33,077 nt of DNA from Pelagicoccus sp. SDUM812003 (GTDB taxonomy: Bacteria > Verrucomicrobiota > Verrucomicrobiia > Opitutales > Opitutaceae). Made by a program: the position numbers and the translations under genes. This document shows positions 9,205 through 17,418 of this stretch, piece after piece; position 1 is the stretch's first letter; each line of letters begins with the position of its first letter. The notes beneath the pieces are model-generated. The model made no database searches and was not told where the DNA came from. It saw nothing but the letters and a program-made list of their open reading frames with translations. The stretch is taken from contig NZ_JARXHY010000027.1 of assembly GCF_031127815.1 (NCBI RefSeq), positions 1-33,077 on the forward strand. Direction: 5' to 3'.

Positions 9205-11532
9205 GTGACATCTATGAATGGAACTTTGAAACGGACGGCACTGAGCGTTTGCTTAGGTCTATGCGGTGCGTGGGCATCGCTAGCCCAAGATCAACCGCCT
9301 CCCGAGGTCGAGGCGGCGATTCCTTATGTCATCGGTGGCTCAAACGCCCCTCTCGATAAATATCCCTGGGCGGTTGCCTTGGTGGGAAGAGATGCGATGA
9401 ATGGCGAGCTGCACGAGAGGCAGTTTTGCACCGGAGCGCTGGTGCATCCCTATTGGGTTCTGACTGCTGCCCACTGCGTGGCAGATCTGCAGAGCTTCGA
9501 GTATTTGGCGGTCGCGGTGGGAAACGGAAACTTGGTCGCCGGCTCGATGAACGAGTATCCAGTCGACTTGGTTATCCGTCACCACTACTACGCCCCGGAA
9601 ATCGACCTGGAAGCCGACGTCGCGCTCTTGCGTCTTGCCGAACCGGTGCTGAACCGAACCCCGATCGCCATCAACCTCGACCAGAATCTGGATAAGGATC
9701 GCAATATGGCTCGAATACTTGGCTGGGGCAAAACAAACCAAAACTTCTACGAACCGGACAACGTGAAGCGATTGCAGGAAGCGAGTTTACCCATCGTGGA
9801 CAGGGCTCTGGCGAACAGCCCTGCGCACTTTGGCGGCCTGCTCTCCGATACGATGATCGCCGCAGGTCGAGCGAACCCCTTGACGTCTGCATATTCTGGA
9901 GATAGCGGAGGACCTCTGGTAGTGGAAAACGTGGGGTCAGAGGAATACGTCCTGCTGGGGATCACGAGCTGGGGGTATACTTGCAATTTGGATACGACCC
10001 CGTACGGAGCATTCGGGAACGTTTCGAAACACAGCGAATGGATAGGTTCGGTGATTTCGCCCGACAATTGGCAAGTGGATAGCGGATCGCGCTTCGCGAA
10101 GTATAAAGAGGCAGACCAGCTGGAGAACAAGGTCGAGCTTCAGCCCGTATTTAGAGGTGGAAGCTTACGAATCTCCCTAGAGCAATCGATGAACGGGCGT
10201 TCAAATCTGCGTCTGGAAGAAGGCGTGGAAGAGAATCGCTTCGGAAGTCGAGCGCTCAGGTTTAGGGAGGTCGATGGCTTCTCTCCGCTCGAGGAAGGAT
10301 GGAATTTCGACCCCGCGAGCGGGGTGTTGCAGAGAACGCTCGAACCATCGTCAGCGCTAGCGGATCAGTTCTTTTTGAGAGTGCAGCGCGAGGCGGGCAT
10401 CACCCCTCGTCCCGGCCCCTACCCGCTTAGCCCAGGAATGCTGGCGTCCGGCAAACGGCTAGTTGAATCTCACTTGCTCGGAGACCGTAACATCTGGTTC
10501 GAGCTGCTCGGTCATCAGCCCGGAGACACGATCACCTTCAGCGGCTGGTCGCCAAACAACATCCAAATGGCGATTGTTGCCAGCGATGGAAATCAAACCA
10601 CCCTGGCCGCGACGAATTTTTCTCATAACAACTACCCATGGGGCGCTCAGCTATTGAATGTGACGGTGGAGAAGGGAATGCGGTACTACGGTATCGTTCA
10701 CGAAAGCCCATCCTTTGAAGTCTCCAACTGGGTTAACTTGGAGCGGAAGGAGATCAGGCTAAACAGTCCGATATCCGGGACTCTCGACGCTTCGGATACG
10801 AAAACGGCTCGAAGCGGTCACTTTTGCGAGTTCTTCGAAATGCTCGACAAAAGCAATCAAGAGCTTCGCGTAGATCTGTATTCAGATTTCGATAGCGTCC
10901 TGCAACTCATAGAGCTCGAATCCGGCAAGGTGCTCACGGAGGTAGACGACGTCCATGGCCGAGGGACGGAGTCATTGTTTTTCTACCACAAGCACGCCGA
11001 CAAAAGCCTAGGAATTCGTATCGTGAATACGGATACCAACCAGATGGGCAACTATCGTATCGAATTCAAAAGGCATTACAAGCCAGAGGAGCTGAGAATA
11101 GGTTCCACCTCAAGGTCGGCGCTCATGGAGAGTTCCGAGTCCGACTACATCGATGGAGTGACCGCATATTTCGATTTCTGGGAGCTAGTCGGACTGACCG
11201 CCAACAGGCGAACTTATATAAGTGTCGAAGGTCTTGGAAACTATGCGCCCTCATTTGCGATACTCGACGTGACAAGGCAAGAAACTGTAGTCGAAGGATT
11301 TAGCATTTGCCCGGATGATTCCGTGGCGAATTTCGTACCTGCAGCCGGAAGAACCTATGTGCTAGGCATCGCAGGCAGCACGGAGGAATTGAATGGAAAC
11401 TACAGGATATCGAGCTCCCGCAATCCGATCGTCCTGGGCATGAGCCCCGACGGGGAGCCGGTGAAGCGGCCCAGATTTCCAAAGGACATGCAAACTGTCT
11501 TTTGGCACTCCAAACTGCAGGAGTCTTACTAG
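9205..11532 (+). CDS. secreted trypsin-like (S1) serine protease with C-terminal extension
   Basis: 775 residues. The GTG start at 9205 is supported by GAGAGGGA about 7 bases upstream; ATG 9214 is the alternative. A signal peptide ends near 'WASLAQ' (residue 28). The mature chymotrypsin-fold domain begins at 'VIGGSNAPLDKYPW' and carries the complete triad: His90 in 'LTAAHC', Asp138 in 'DVALLRL' and Ser234 in 'SGDSGGPLV'. The N-terminal IGG and a likely Asp near the specificity pocket suggest zymogen activation as in trypsin. About 480 residues follow, with pre-peptidase-C-like beta-sandwich character ('FDSVLQLIELESGKVL', 'NTDTNQMGNYRIEF'). These probably serve secretion or binding. The protease call is firm; the C-terminal domain assignment is tentative. 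Confidence 0.9.
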   Translation: MTSMNGTLKRTALSVCLGLCGAWASLAQDQPPPEVEAAIPYVIGGSNAPLDKYPWAVALVGRDAMNGELHERQFCTGALVHPYWVLTAAHCVADLQSFEYLAVAVGNGNLVAGSMNEYPVDLVIRHHYYAPEIDLEADVALLRLAEPVLNRTPIAINLDQNLDKDRNMARILGWGKTNQNFYEPDNVKRLQEASLPIVDRALANSPAHFGGLLSDTMIAAGRANPLTSAYSGDSGGPLVVENVGSEEYVLLGITSWGYTCNLDTTPYGAFGNVSKHSEWIGSVISPDNWQVDSGSRFAKYKEADQLENKVELQPVFRGGSLRISLEQSMNGRSNLRLEEGVEENRFGSRALRFREVDGFSPLEEGWNFDPASGVLQRTLEPSSALADQFFLRVQREAGITPRPGPYPLSPGMLASGKRLVESHLLGDRNIWFELLGHQPGDTITFSGWSPNNIQMAIVASDGNQTTLAATNFSHNNYPWGAQLLNVTVEKGMRYYGIVHESPSFEVSNWVNLERKEIRLNSPISGTLDASDTKTARSGHFCEFFEMLDKSNQELRVDLYSDFDSVLQLIELESGKVLTEVDDVHGRGTESLFFYHKHADKSLGIRIVNTDTNQMGNYRIEFKRHYKPEELRIGSTSRSALMESSESDYIDGVTAYFDFWELVGLTANRRTYISVEGLGNYAPSFAILDVTRQETVVEGFSICPDDSVANFVPAAGRTYVLGIAGSTEELNGNYRISSSRNPIVLGMSPDGEPVKRPRFPKDMQTVFWHSKLQESY

Positions 11533-11567
11533 TGGAGCTGCCAGGTTCTAGGGCGCGTACATCGAAA

Positions 11568-13007
11568 ATGTGTGACAAAGAGAGTCAAAACGGGTCAGCT
11601 CATCAGGAGCTGTTGCCCAGGTTTGAGGATAAGAAAACGCCTTTGATTTGTGTGTCTGGATATCGTGTGGACTCAACTGGCATCCACGATCGCTTCCTAC
11701 GCTGGCGGCACTTCGGTTTCTGGAAATACGCCGAGCGGGCCAAACTGGAAACGAATCAGAAATCCCTATCCCTAGCCTTTCGATTCAACGGGCGAAAGAA
11801 ACCGCTCAAGATCCAGGTGGGAAACACCTTTTCGAACGCCTTGAAAATGATAGGCATTCTTGAACAAGGGATCATCAATTCTCCGTCACTCGCGATAGAT
11901 CCAGAGACAGAAGGATTCCTTGAAGAAGCAAATCTGTATCTTGGCTTAAAGGATACGGACTCTCCCGAACTTCAGCCGAAGCTCAAGCTCGCCAAGGCGA
12001 AACTCCACGTTCGACTTGGCGATTCCAAAGCGGCTCGCAAAGAGGTGAAAGACCTGATCGCAAGCGGAAACGAGCATGAAGCAGCGGCGCGCGCTATCCG
12101 GCTGCACTCCTACCTCCTTGAAGCCGACGCAACTCTGGCACGCGTTGAATTCAAAACGATCTCTAAGCGATTTCCCGAGAACCAAGAGGCACGCACCCTT
12201 TGGGCAATTTGGCTGCTCGCCCGAGAGGAGAGCTACGCCGAAGCCTTCGCCCGAGAGACAATTCGCACAGCTGACTTGCTCGAGAATCGCTTGGAAGTCG
12301 AAAGCCAGCTGGTCAACTACCTCGCTCGCCAACTTCGATACGACGAGGCACTTGATATCCTCGACAACCACCTGGTATCGACCAGCGAGATCGACCACCA
12401 GCAGCGTCGGGGTATCGAGGAAGCAAAAGCGGAAATCCAGAGGCTAAAAACCGACAAAGCCTACAATCGTCGAATGACGGTTTGGCAGCCGCTCAAAGCC
12501 AAGATCATCGTTTACGGAATTCTGGCAATAGTCGCTCTGGCATTTCTTTGGCCTGCGATTCTCGAGACGCCCAAGCTGACATCAGACTGGCAGGAGCTGA
12601 AGCAGCTCGAAACGCACGGCCTCATCGCATCCAGAGGTGAGTTCAGCCCGTACCTTCGCGATCTCGATTTCGGGTTCGTTCAGCTGAGCTTCGTTTTCAG
12701 CTTAAAGGGAGAGAGCGACCCAGCTTCAGACAGACCAGTATTTCACGACCACTACGGAAGCGTTGTGCTAAGACGAGCAGCAGCGAATGAAATCTTAGCC
12801 GATACCAGAAACCACTCGGTCACCTACCTTGCCGATTCTCCTTTCACCTGCACCGTCTACCCAATCACCAAGGAAAACTACATCGGCATCATCGCCGAGC
12901 ACGCCCCTGCGTACCTGATGGCGATCATCGTTTTGCTAGTGTTTCTGTACTACTCGCTCAAGGACGTGTACAAGAAGATCAAATACAGCGGCGGGGTGTC
13001 AGGGTAA
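11568..13007 (+). CDS. TPR-like, two-TM membrane protein of unknown function
   Basis: From ATG 11568 the product is about 479 residues; the frame is open further back to a TTG at 11502, which would overlap the protease gene and is less likely. Residues about 90-310 are helical and charged with a tetratricopeptide-like rhythm ('AKAKLHVRLGDSKAARKEV', 'ARQLRYDEALDILDNHL'). A first membrane helix ('IIVYGILAIVALAFLWP') and a second near the C-terminus ('YLMAIIVLLVFLYYS') enclose a roughly 100-residue domain with no recognised motif. It starts 35 bases after the S1 protease stop and may share its transcript. Function unknown. Confidence 0.75.
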   Translation: MCDKESQNGSAHQELLPRFEDKKTPLICVSGYRVDSTGIHDRFLRWRHFGFWKYAERAKLETNQKSLSLAFRFNGRKKPLKIQVGNTFSNALKMIGILEQGIINSPSLAIDPETEGFLEEANLYLGLKDTDSPELQPKLKLAKAKLHVRLGDSKAARKEVKDLIASGNEHEAAARAIRLHSYLLEADATLARVEFKTISKRFPENQEARTLWAIWLLAREESYAEAFARETIRTADLLENRLEVESQLVNYLARQLRYDEALDILDNHLVSTSEIDHQQRRGIEEAKAEIQRLKTDKAYNRRMTVWQPLKAKIIVYGILAIVALAFLWPAILETPKLTSDWQELKQLETHGLIASRGEFSPYLRDLDFGFVQLSFVFSLKGESDPASDRPVFHDHYGSVVLRRAAANEILADTRNHSVTYLADSPFTCTVYPITKENYIGIIAEHAPAYLMAIIVLLVFLYYSLKDVYKKIKYSGGVSG

Positions 13008-13114
13008 CCAAACGCCAGACCACTTTCTCCCGAGAAAAACGTGATAGGCCGTCACACCAATTCGGATTCAGAAAGCGTCACGCCATCCGACAACCAGATT
13101 TCACCCAAGAAATC

Positions 13115-13663
13115 ATGCCGCCAATTAATCCTGTGACCAAAAAGATCGTCGCCATTGCCCTCGTAATCTCGACTGCCGCTTTGGCTTTCCACACTGCCCA
13201 CGCTGCCGAACAGTCGATCAAGTACCTGAACGTAGACTACGTGCTCGCCAATGCGCCCGGAATAGAAACCGTGAAATCCGAACTCGAGTCCTATCATGCT
13301 ACAATGCAAGACGAGTTCGATAGCAGACGAGACGAGCTCGCAGTCGCTATGAGAAAATTCCAAGAAATAGCAACCTTGCTGTCAGAAGCCGATAGAGAAG
13401 AACGTGTGCTAAAACTCCAACAGCAGCAGCGTGACCTCGAGGAATTCTCCCGTACCCTGCAGCCCGAATTGGACAAGAAGCGAGTCGCTCTGCTAGAGCC
13501 GTTCTACCAGCGAATCCAAGTCGCCACCGAAGCCGTCGCCAAGCGCAACAACTACGACTACGTCTTGAAACCGCGAGCAGGAGACTCGACGACTATCCTC
13601 TTCGCAAAGCCCGAGCATGACATCTCCGAACTCGTTCTAGAAGAACTCGCAAAAGCAAATTAA
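13115..13663 (+). CDS. OmpH/Skp-family periplasmic chaperone
   Basis: 182 residues with a signal peptide ending at 'AHA-AE' (about residue 30). The mature part begins with the family's 'IKYLNVDYVLANAPG' strand, runs through a long coiled coil rich in Glu, Gln and Arg (about residues 55-130), and ends with 'NNYDYVLKPRAG', the typical OmpH/Skp C-terminal beta piece. Length and layout match Skp, which holds unfolded outer-membrane proteins during transit. No bamA or lpxD lies beside it, unlike the usual Skp context, so it may be a paralogue with a dedicated client. No obvious Shine-Dalgarno site precedes the ATG. Confidence 0.85.
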   Translation: MPPINPVTKKIVAIALVISTAALAFHTAHAAEQSIKYLNVDYVLANAPGIETVKSELESYHATMQDEFDSRRDELAVAMRKFQEIATLLSEADREERVLKLQQQQRDLEEFSRTLQPELDKKRVALLEPFYQRIQVATEAVAKRNNYDYVLKPRAGDSTTILFAKPEHDISELVLEELAKAN

Positions 13664-13772
13664 CCAAGATCGCTCGCCTATTTCGATCCGACTTGCCAAT
13701 TGACTGGCGTTCTATCAACGGGTTTCCGTAGAGCGGGTTCGTCGATCCGCTTTCCGTGCTGAAGCTACATCG

Positions 13773-14135
13773 ATGAAAGCCACCCTTCTCACTATTGCCA
13801 TGCTCACAGCCAGCAATGTCTTCATGACCTTTGCCTGGTACGCCCATCTTAAAGAGCTCGCCTCCAAACCTTGGATCGTGGCCGCCCTTGCTAGCTGGGG
13901 CGTCGCCCTGTTCGAATACCTCTTGCAAGTGCCCGCCAACCGTATTGGTCACGGCGTCATGAACCTCGGCCAACTGAAGATCCTGCAAGAGTGCATCACC
14001 CTCGCCGTGTTCATTCCCTTCGCGGTCTTCTACATGAAAGAAAACCTGCGGCTCGACTACCTCTGGGCTTCACTTTGCATTCTCGGCGCCGCTTTCTTTA
14101 TCTTTCGCCCAGAAATCATGAAGCTGCTAAGCTAG
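13773..14135 (+). CDS. DUF486 family small membrane protein
   Basis: 120 residues with four hydrophobic segments. It matches the DUF486 family (drug/metabolite-transporter-like fold) along its full length: 'FMTFAWYAHLK' at the N-terminus, 'ASWGVALFEYLLQVPANRIG' in the middle, 'QLKILQE' and 'FYMKENLRLDYLWA' near the end. These are the strongest family landmarks. Members are inner-membrane proteins with no established substrate. It stands alone between the OmpH-like gene and a spacer holding a decayed rtcB fragment. Confidence 0.88.
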   Translation: MKATLLTIAMLTASNVFMTFAWYAHLKELASKPWIVAALASWGVALFEYLLQVPANRIGHGVMNLGQLKILQECITLAVFIPFAVFYMKENLRLDYLWASLCILGAAFFIFRPEIMKLLS

Positions 14136-14492
14136 CTCTCCAAAAGATTCACATTTCAGATCGCTCAAACGAAAAGGGGACATTTGTTCCACTTATCGGA
14201 TACACAAACAAAGCCCATATAGATACGAAAAATCCATCTCTACTCGTCGAATTCTCTTCTGAACAGGAACGGATCGGTTATTTAGTGGGGCCGCGCAAAA
14301 GTTGAGTCTTCCATAAAGTCGTTCGGCTTCTCTACCACTGCGGACAAACTCAAGCGTAAATCCGCAGAACGCTTTCCATCGATCGGGCACTACGTAGCCG
14401 GTATTGGGGCACCCGCCACCAAAAGTATCCTTTTAGGACATTATTCGATTCAGCGGTTTTCGCTAAAGTTGGCTCCTCAACCGAAAACCGTT
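14136..14492. other. intergenic region with rtcB remnant
   Basis: About 360 bases between the DUF486 and cupin genes. The only recognisable content is a minus-strand fragment of an rtcB-like gene (see 14282-14389). The part around 14175-14200 has an imperfect palindrome GGGACA-TT-TGTTCC reminiscent of sequences flanking transposon-type repeats, without a transposase. Confidence 0.6.
14282..14389 (-). pseudogene. rtcB-like gene fragment (N-terminal part only)
   Basis: Minus-strand frame bounded by in-frame stops at both ends (TAG at 14387-14389, TAA at 14282-14284). Bases 14380 to 14306 encode 25 residues beginning DGKRSADLRLSLSAVVEK. These align without gaps to residues 35-59 of the intact RtcB in this window (DGKRSGDMRLILSAVVQK...), with 18 of 25 identical. 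Nucleotide identity across the matched 60 bases is about 75%. There is no start codon and no catalytic region, so this is a relic of a second, diverged rtcB copy. It may continue as unrecognisable sequence on either side. Confidence 0.7.
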
Positions 14493-14984
14493 ATGAATAC
14501 ACTAGCCACTTCAAACCGCAACCAAACGTTGCGTGTGATCAATCCGACCGAGGGTCGAGGCATCTGGGTCCTGAACGACTACCAGATCCACAAGCTGTCG
14601 GGCGCCGACACCGGGCAGGCTCTCAGCCTCTTCTTCGCTAACGTCGCCCCAGGCGAGGGACCACCACCTCACATCCACGAACGCGAAGATGAGATCTTCA
14701 TCGTACTCGAGGGCAAAATCGAGTTCGCCTCGCGTGACACCGTGCACGTCGCCGGACCCAATTCGGTCGTATTCGCTCCACGGGGACAGCAGCACAGTTT
14801 TCGAAACTGCGGGGACGCCATTGCTCGTATGGCAGTGATCCTGACGCCTGCCGGATTCGAAAACTTCTTTGCCGAGGTCGGACTGGAGAAGGACTGCCCT
14901 CATGCCCGCCCTTCTGTCGCACCCGAGGAAATCGAACAGATGCTTCAGTGCGCTGCACGGTACGGACTGACGTTTTGCTCTTAA
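14493..14984 (+). CDS. cupin-domain protein
   Basis: 163 residues from ATG 14493; a TTG eight codons upstream is a weaker start. A single cupin barrel with both motifs: motif 1 'GEGPPPHIHEREDEIFIVLEG' contributes two His and a Glu as metal ligands, and motif 2 'VFAPRGQQHSFRN' contributes the third His. This arrangement is typical of small quercetinase-like or sugar-binding cupins that bind Fe, Ni or Mn. The substrate cannot be read from the sequence. It ends 24 bases before the next gene on the same strand, so they may be cotranscribed. Confidence 0.85.
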   Translation: MNTLATSNRNQTLRVINPTEGRGIWVLNDYQIHKLSGADTGQALSLFFANVAPGEGPPPHIHEREDEIFIVLEGKIEFASRDTVHVAGPNSVVFAPRGQQHSFRNCGDAIARMAVILTPAGFENFFAEVGLEKDCPHARPSVAPEEIEQMLQCAARYGLTFCS

Positions 14985-15008
14985 TCCAAAACGGAGAAAT
15001 CTCCCGAT

Positions 15009-16310
15009 ATGAAAACATCTGTTAAACGCTGTATTCATTTTTCAATGATTCGTTTCGGAGCCATTATCGCGAGCAGCTCGGTCATCGCATACAGCGAGGC
15101 CAAGCCGGAAAGCGACTTCAACGAACTTTATCAAGCCATCCTGGAAGCCGATACCAAGCATACGGGGGGCGTCAATAGCAGCGCCTTCCTCGAGTCCGCC
15201 GTAGCTTGGTCCGACCGCGAATTCCGGGAGGAAATAGACTACTTCAACGAGCGCTACGGCTCGACCAAAGCCGAGGTCGAACCGCCGTTGTCGACCCAGA
15301 GCTTGCCTGATCGCATCAACCTGATCGCCCCGCTGCGCGAGATCCCGGCTCCTCTCTCCGATCCACAAAAGGCATACACCACCGACATCCCCGCTCGCTA
15401 CGGTCCCTACTTCGAAAAGCTCGATCGTCTTCAGTCCGACCTCGAAGACCGAGCCTATCAGATCCGAGAGAGCTGGGATTCGACTGGGCAAGCCGAACGG
15501 GCGGAGAAAAACGCCCGCAAAGCTGCGGAGAGCAACTCCATCGTCGCCCGGCTCGGCGGCCTCGCTCGCCTGCAATCGCTTTCGAAATCTCAAAGGGAAA
15601 AGGAAGCCGCCGCTGCCGCTCTGGCTGCAACCCGGGACAAAAACCGTGCTAACCAACCGGATGGCGGTATGGGAACTCTAACCAGCAGGCTGTTATCAGA
15701 TCCTGAATACAGGGCTCACTGGGAAACCATGTCCGACGCGGAACGAGCCAGCGAAATGGCCCTGTACCGCGAGATCGACGGTCCCTCCAAGTCAGTCACA
15801 AAACCAGCCAAGCCCAGCTCAGCCACCGCAGTTCGCTCAAAGATCGCGAAGACCAACGAGGAGTTGGCAAAGATCGCCGAATCGCTTAGTCCCGCCATGA
15901 TCCGATGCGAGACGACCTTCGTCGCCGCTCGCGATCGCGTCGAGAAATGGTATCGAGATCGCTTGGAAACACTTCCTTACGAAGTGGTGGGCGAAACTCG
16001 AGAAAAGGCAGGCCACGGCGCGCTGCTGCGGGCGAAAGCCTATCTGCTTTACGCCATCGGGAAACAGGAAAGCGAGTCGCGAGCCCAGCTTTGGAACTGG
16101 CAACGCAATCGCGTAATCTCCGCTTACAGATCTATCAACGCTTTCCTCAGCGATCAAGACCTGAGCGCCCTCAACGCTGAAGATTCCGTCATCGTGCTAA
16201 ACTTCGTAGGCGGAGCCTTCCAAGGCATGGATCGCCTGGCTCGAGAGTCTGAGCACCTTTCGGGAAGCAGCGCCGCAGAGCAGTATTCATTCGACCTATA
16301 CGTCTACTAA
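15009..16310 (+). CDS. exported protein of unknown function
   Basis: 433 residues. A basic, then hydrophobic N-terminus ('MIRFGAIIASSSVIAYSEA') looks like a signal peptide ending near residue 31. The mature part is highly charged and mostly helical, with Ala- and Glu-rich stretches (about 160-215 and 270-300) that could form coiled coils, and a C-terminal helical block ('AHWETMSDAERASEMALY' lies in the middle). No catalytic motif or known family was recognised. GGAG lies about 12 bases before the ATG. Convergent with the next gene; stops are two bases apart. Confidence 0.7.
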   Translation: MKTSVKRCIHFSMIRFGAIIASSSVIAYSEAKPESDFNELYQAILEADTKHTGGVNSSAFLESAVAWSDREFREEIDYFNERYGSTKAEVEPPLSTQSLPDRINLIAPLREIPAPLSDPQKAYTTDIPARYGPYFEKLDRLQSDLEDRAYQIRESWDSTGQAERAEKNARKAAESNSIVARLGGLARLQSLSKSQREKEAAAAALAATRDKNRANQPDGGMGTLTSRLLSDPEYRAHWETMSDAERASEMALYREIDGPSKSVTKPAKPSSATAVRSKIAKTNEELAKIAESLSPAMIRCETTFVAARDRVEKWYRDRLETLPYEVVGETREKAGHGALLRAKAYLLYAIGKQESESRAQLWNWQRNRVISAYRSINAFLSDQDLSALNAEDSVIVLNFVGGAFQGMDRLARESEHLSGSSAAEQYSFDLYVY

Positions 16311-16312
16311 GA

Positions 16313-17296
16313 TCAATCCCGGCTTGCGTTGGCCGGATGCAGCTCCTCCGGGTGCTGTCTCAGATAATGCAAGAGCTTGCGGCGCTTTTCGGCGCCGCGA
16401 GCTTCGTTGCCGGCGAGACAACTATCCTGCTCCTCCAGCCAACCAGGTTCGCGCTCGCTTACATGCTCGTAGACGGCAATCCAGCGTTTCTTGATAGCTG
16501 GCAACGAAAGCGAAAGCTGTCCCGCCATCTCCTGATCCGTCGATCCGGCCAAAGCCAGCTTGAGCAACTCCTGCTGGCGTTGGGTGAACCGAAAGCGGGT
16601 TGGAATCTCGTTGAACAGATAGGAAGCGGTGGTTCCTTTAGCGTTCGCGATTTCCGCATTGCTGGTCCCGACCTGAAAAACATCCATCGGCGACGAACCC
16701 GCTTCTAGCCGCAGGTCTCGCCAAACGCCCTTCAGCGTCTGCCCGCAGGACAAGCCCCATTGGCAAGTACGCTCGTCGTGAACCTCGCAAAAAACCTCAC
16801 GCATGCGAAAGCCTCTCAAATCCGTGAAAGTGTCTCCCCAGCGAGCATGCACCTGGTGCAACTGCTCCTCGTTAAGCGAGCGATGAGTCAAAGCCTGGTT
16901 GAAATAGAAAGCGGTCAACCCCGGGCCTTGATTCAATCTACGGATCTCCTCCGGTCGCAAAACTAGGCGTTCCCCCGCCAGCTCCCGCCGAGCCAACTCC
17001 GCTCTGGCAAACGGCGTATCCGCCTGCCGGAGACGTTCCGCGAACGCTTCAGCCACAAAAGCCACTACACTGAAGCCCACGATCTGCGGATTACGCAACT
17101 GACTGATCTCTTCGATCACATGGGCTACCAGCTGCCCGCTCCGTAGCCAGTCCTTCAACAAATCCGGAACCTGAGAACGGATGCGCTCGTAAAAGACGAA
17201 CGGCTCGCCCAGGGCATGGAAGCAAGGCTCGATATCCTCGTACCGGGCGTGGCGATGGCTAAGTTGAAGCGGAGCGACAAACGTCGAAGCACTCAT
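16313..17296 (-). CDS. LuxR-type HTH transcriptional regulator
   Basis: 327 residues. The first 240 residues match no sensor domain I can name. A LuxR/GerE-like helix-turn-helix lies at about 238-285: 'RFTQRQQELLKLALAGSTDQEMAGQLSLSLPAIKKRW' in two parts, where 'T.RQ.E.L.L...G.TDQEMA..L..S...IKKR' follows the consensus, including the 'KR' recognition-helix end. A charged C-terminal tail of about 40 residues follows. Soluble and with no receiver domain, so it probably responds to a ligand or to dimerisation. It faces the unknown exported protein tail to tail and lies just downstream of rtcB on the same strand, but a gap of about 120 bases separates them. Confidence 0.75.
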   Translation of the reverse strand: MSASTFVAPLQLSHRHARYEDIEPCFHALGEPFVFYERIRSQVPDLLKDWLRSGQLVAHVIEEISQLRNPQIVGFSVVAFVAEAFAERLRQADTPFARAELARRELAGERLVLRPEEIRRLNQGPGLTAFYFNQALTHRSLNEEQLHQVHARWGDTFTDLRGFRMREVFCEVHDERTCQWGLSCGQTLKGVWRDLRLEAGSSPMDVFQVGTSNAEIANAKGTTASYLFNEIPTRFRFTQRQQELLKLALAGSTDQEMAGQLSLSLPAIKKRWIAVYEHVSEREPGWLEEQDSCLAGNEARGAEKRRKLLHYLRQHPEELHPANASRD

Positions 17297-17418
17297 GATT
17301 CGAATGGCTTCAGTTTGACAGGCTCCCTAGCAAAAGAAAGCAAAAGCCTCGGACCGCATCGATTTTGACCAGGTTTCGAATATAAGCGGGAATAGTAAAA
17401 AATGCCGCTTAACCTCAA

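Noticed and set aside
14170-14205. Transposon-end-like palindrome GGGACA-TT-TGTTCC
   Set aside because: A single imperfect copy with no transposase or partner repeat; not enough for a mobile element.
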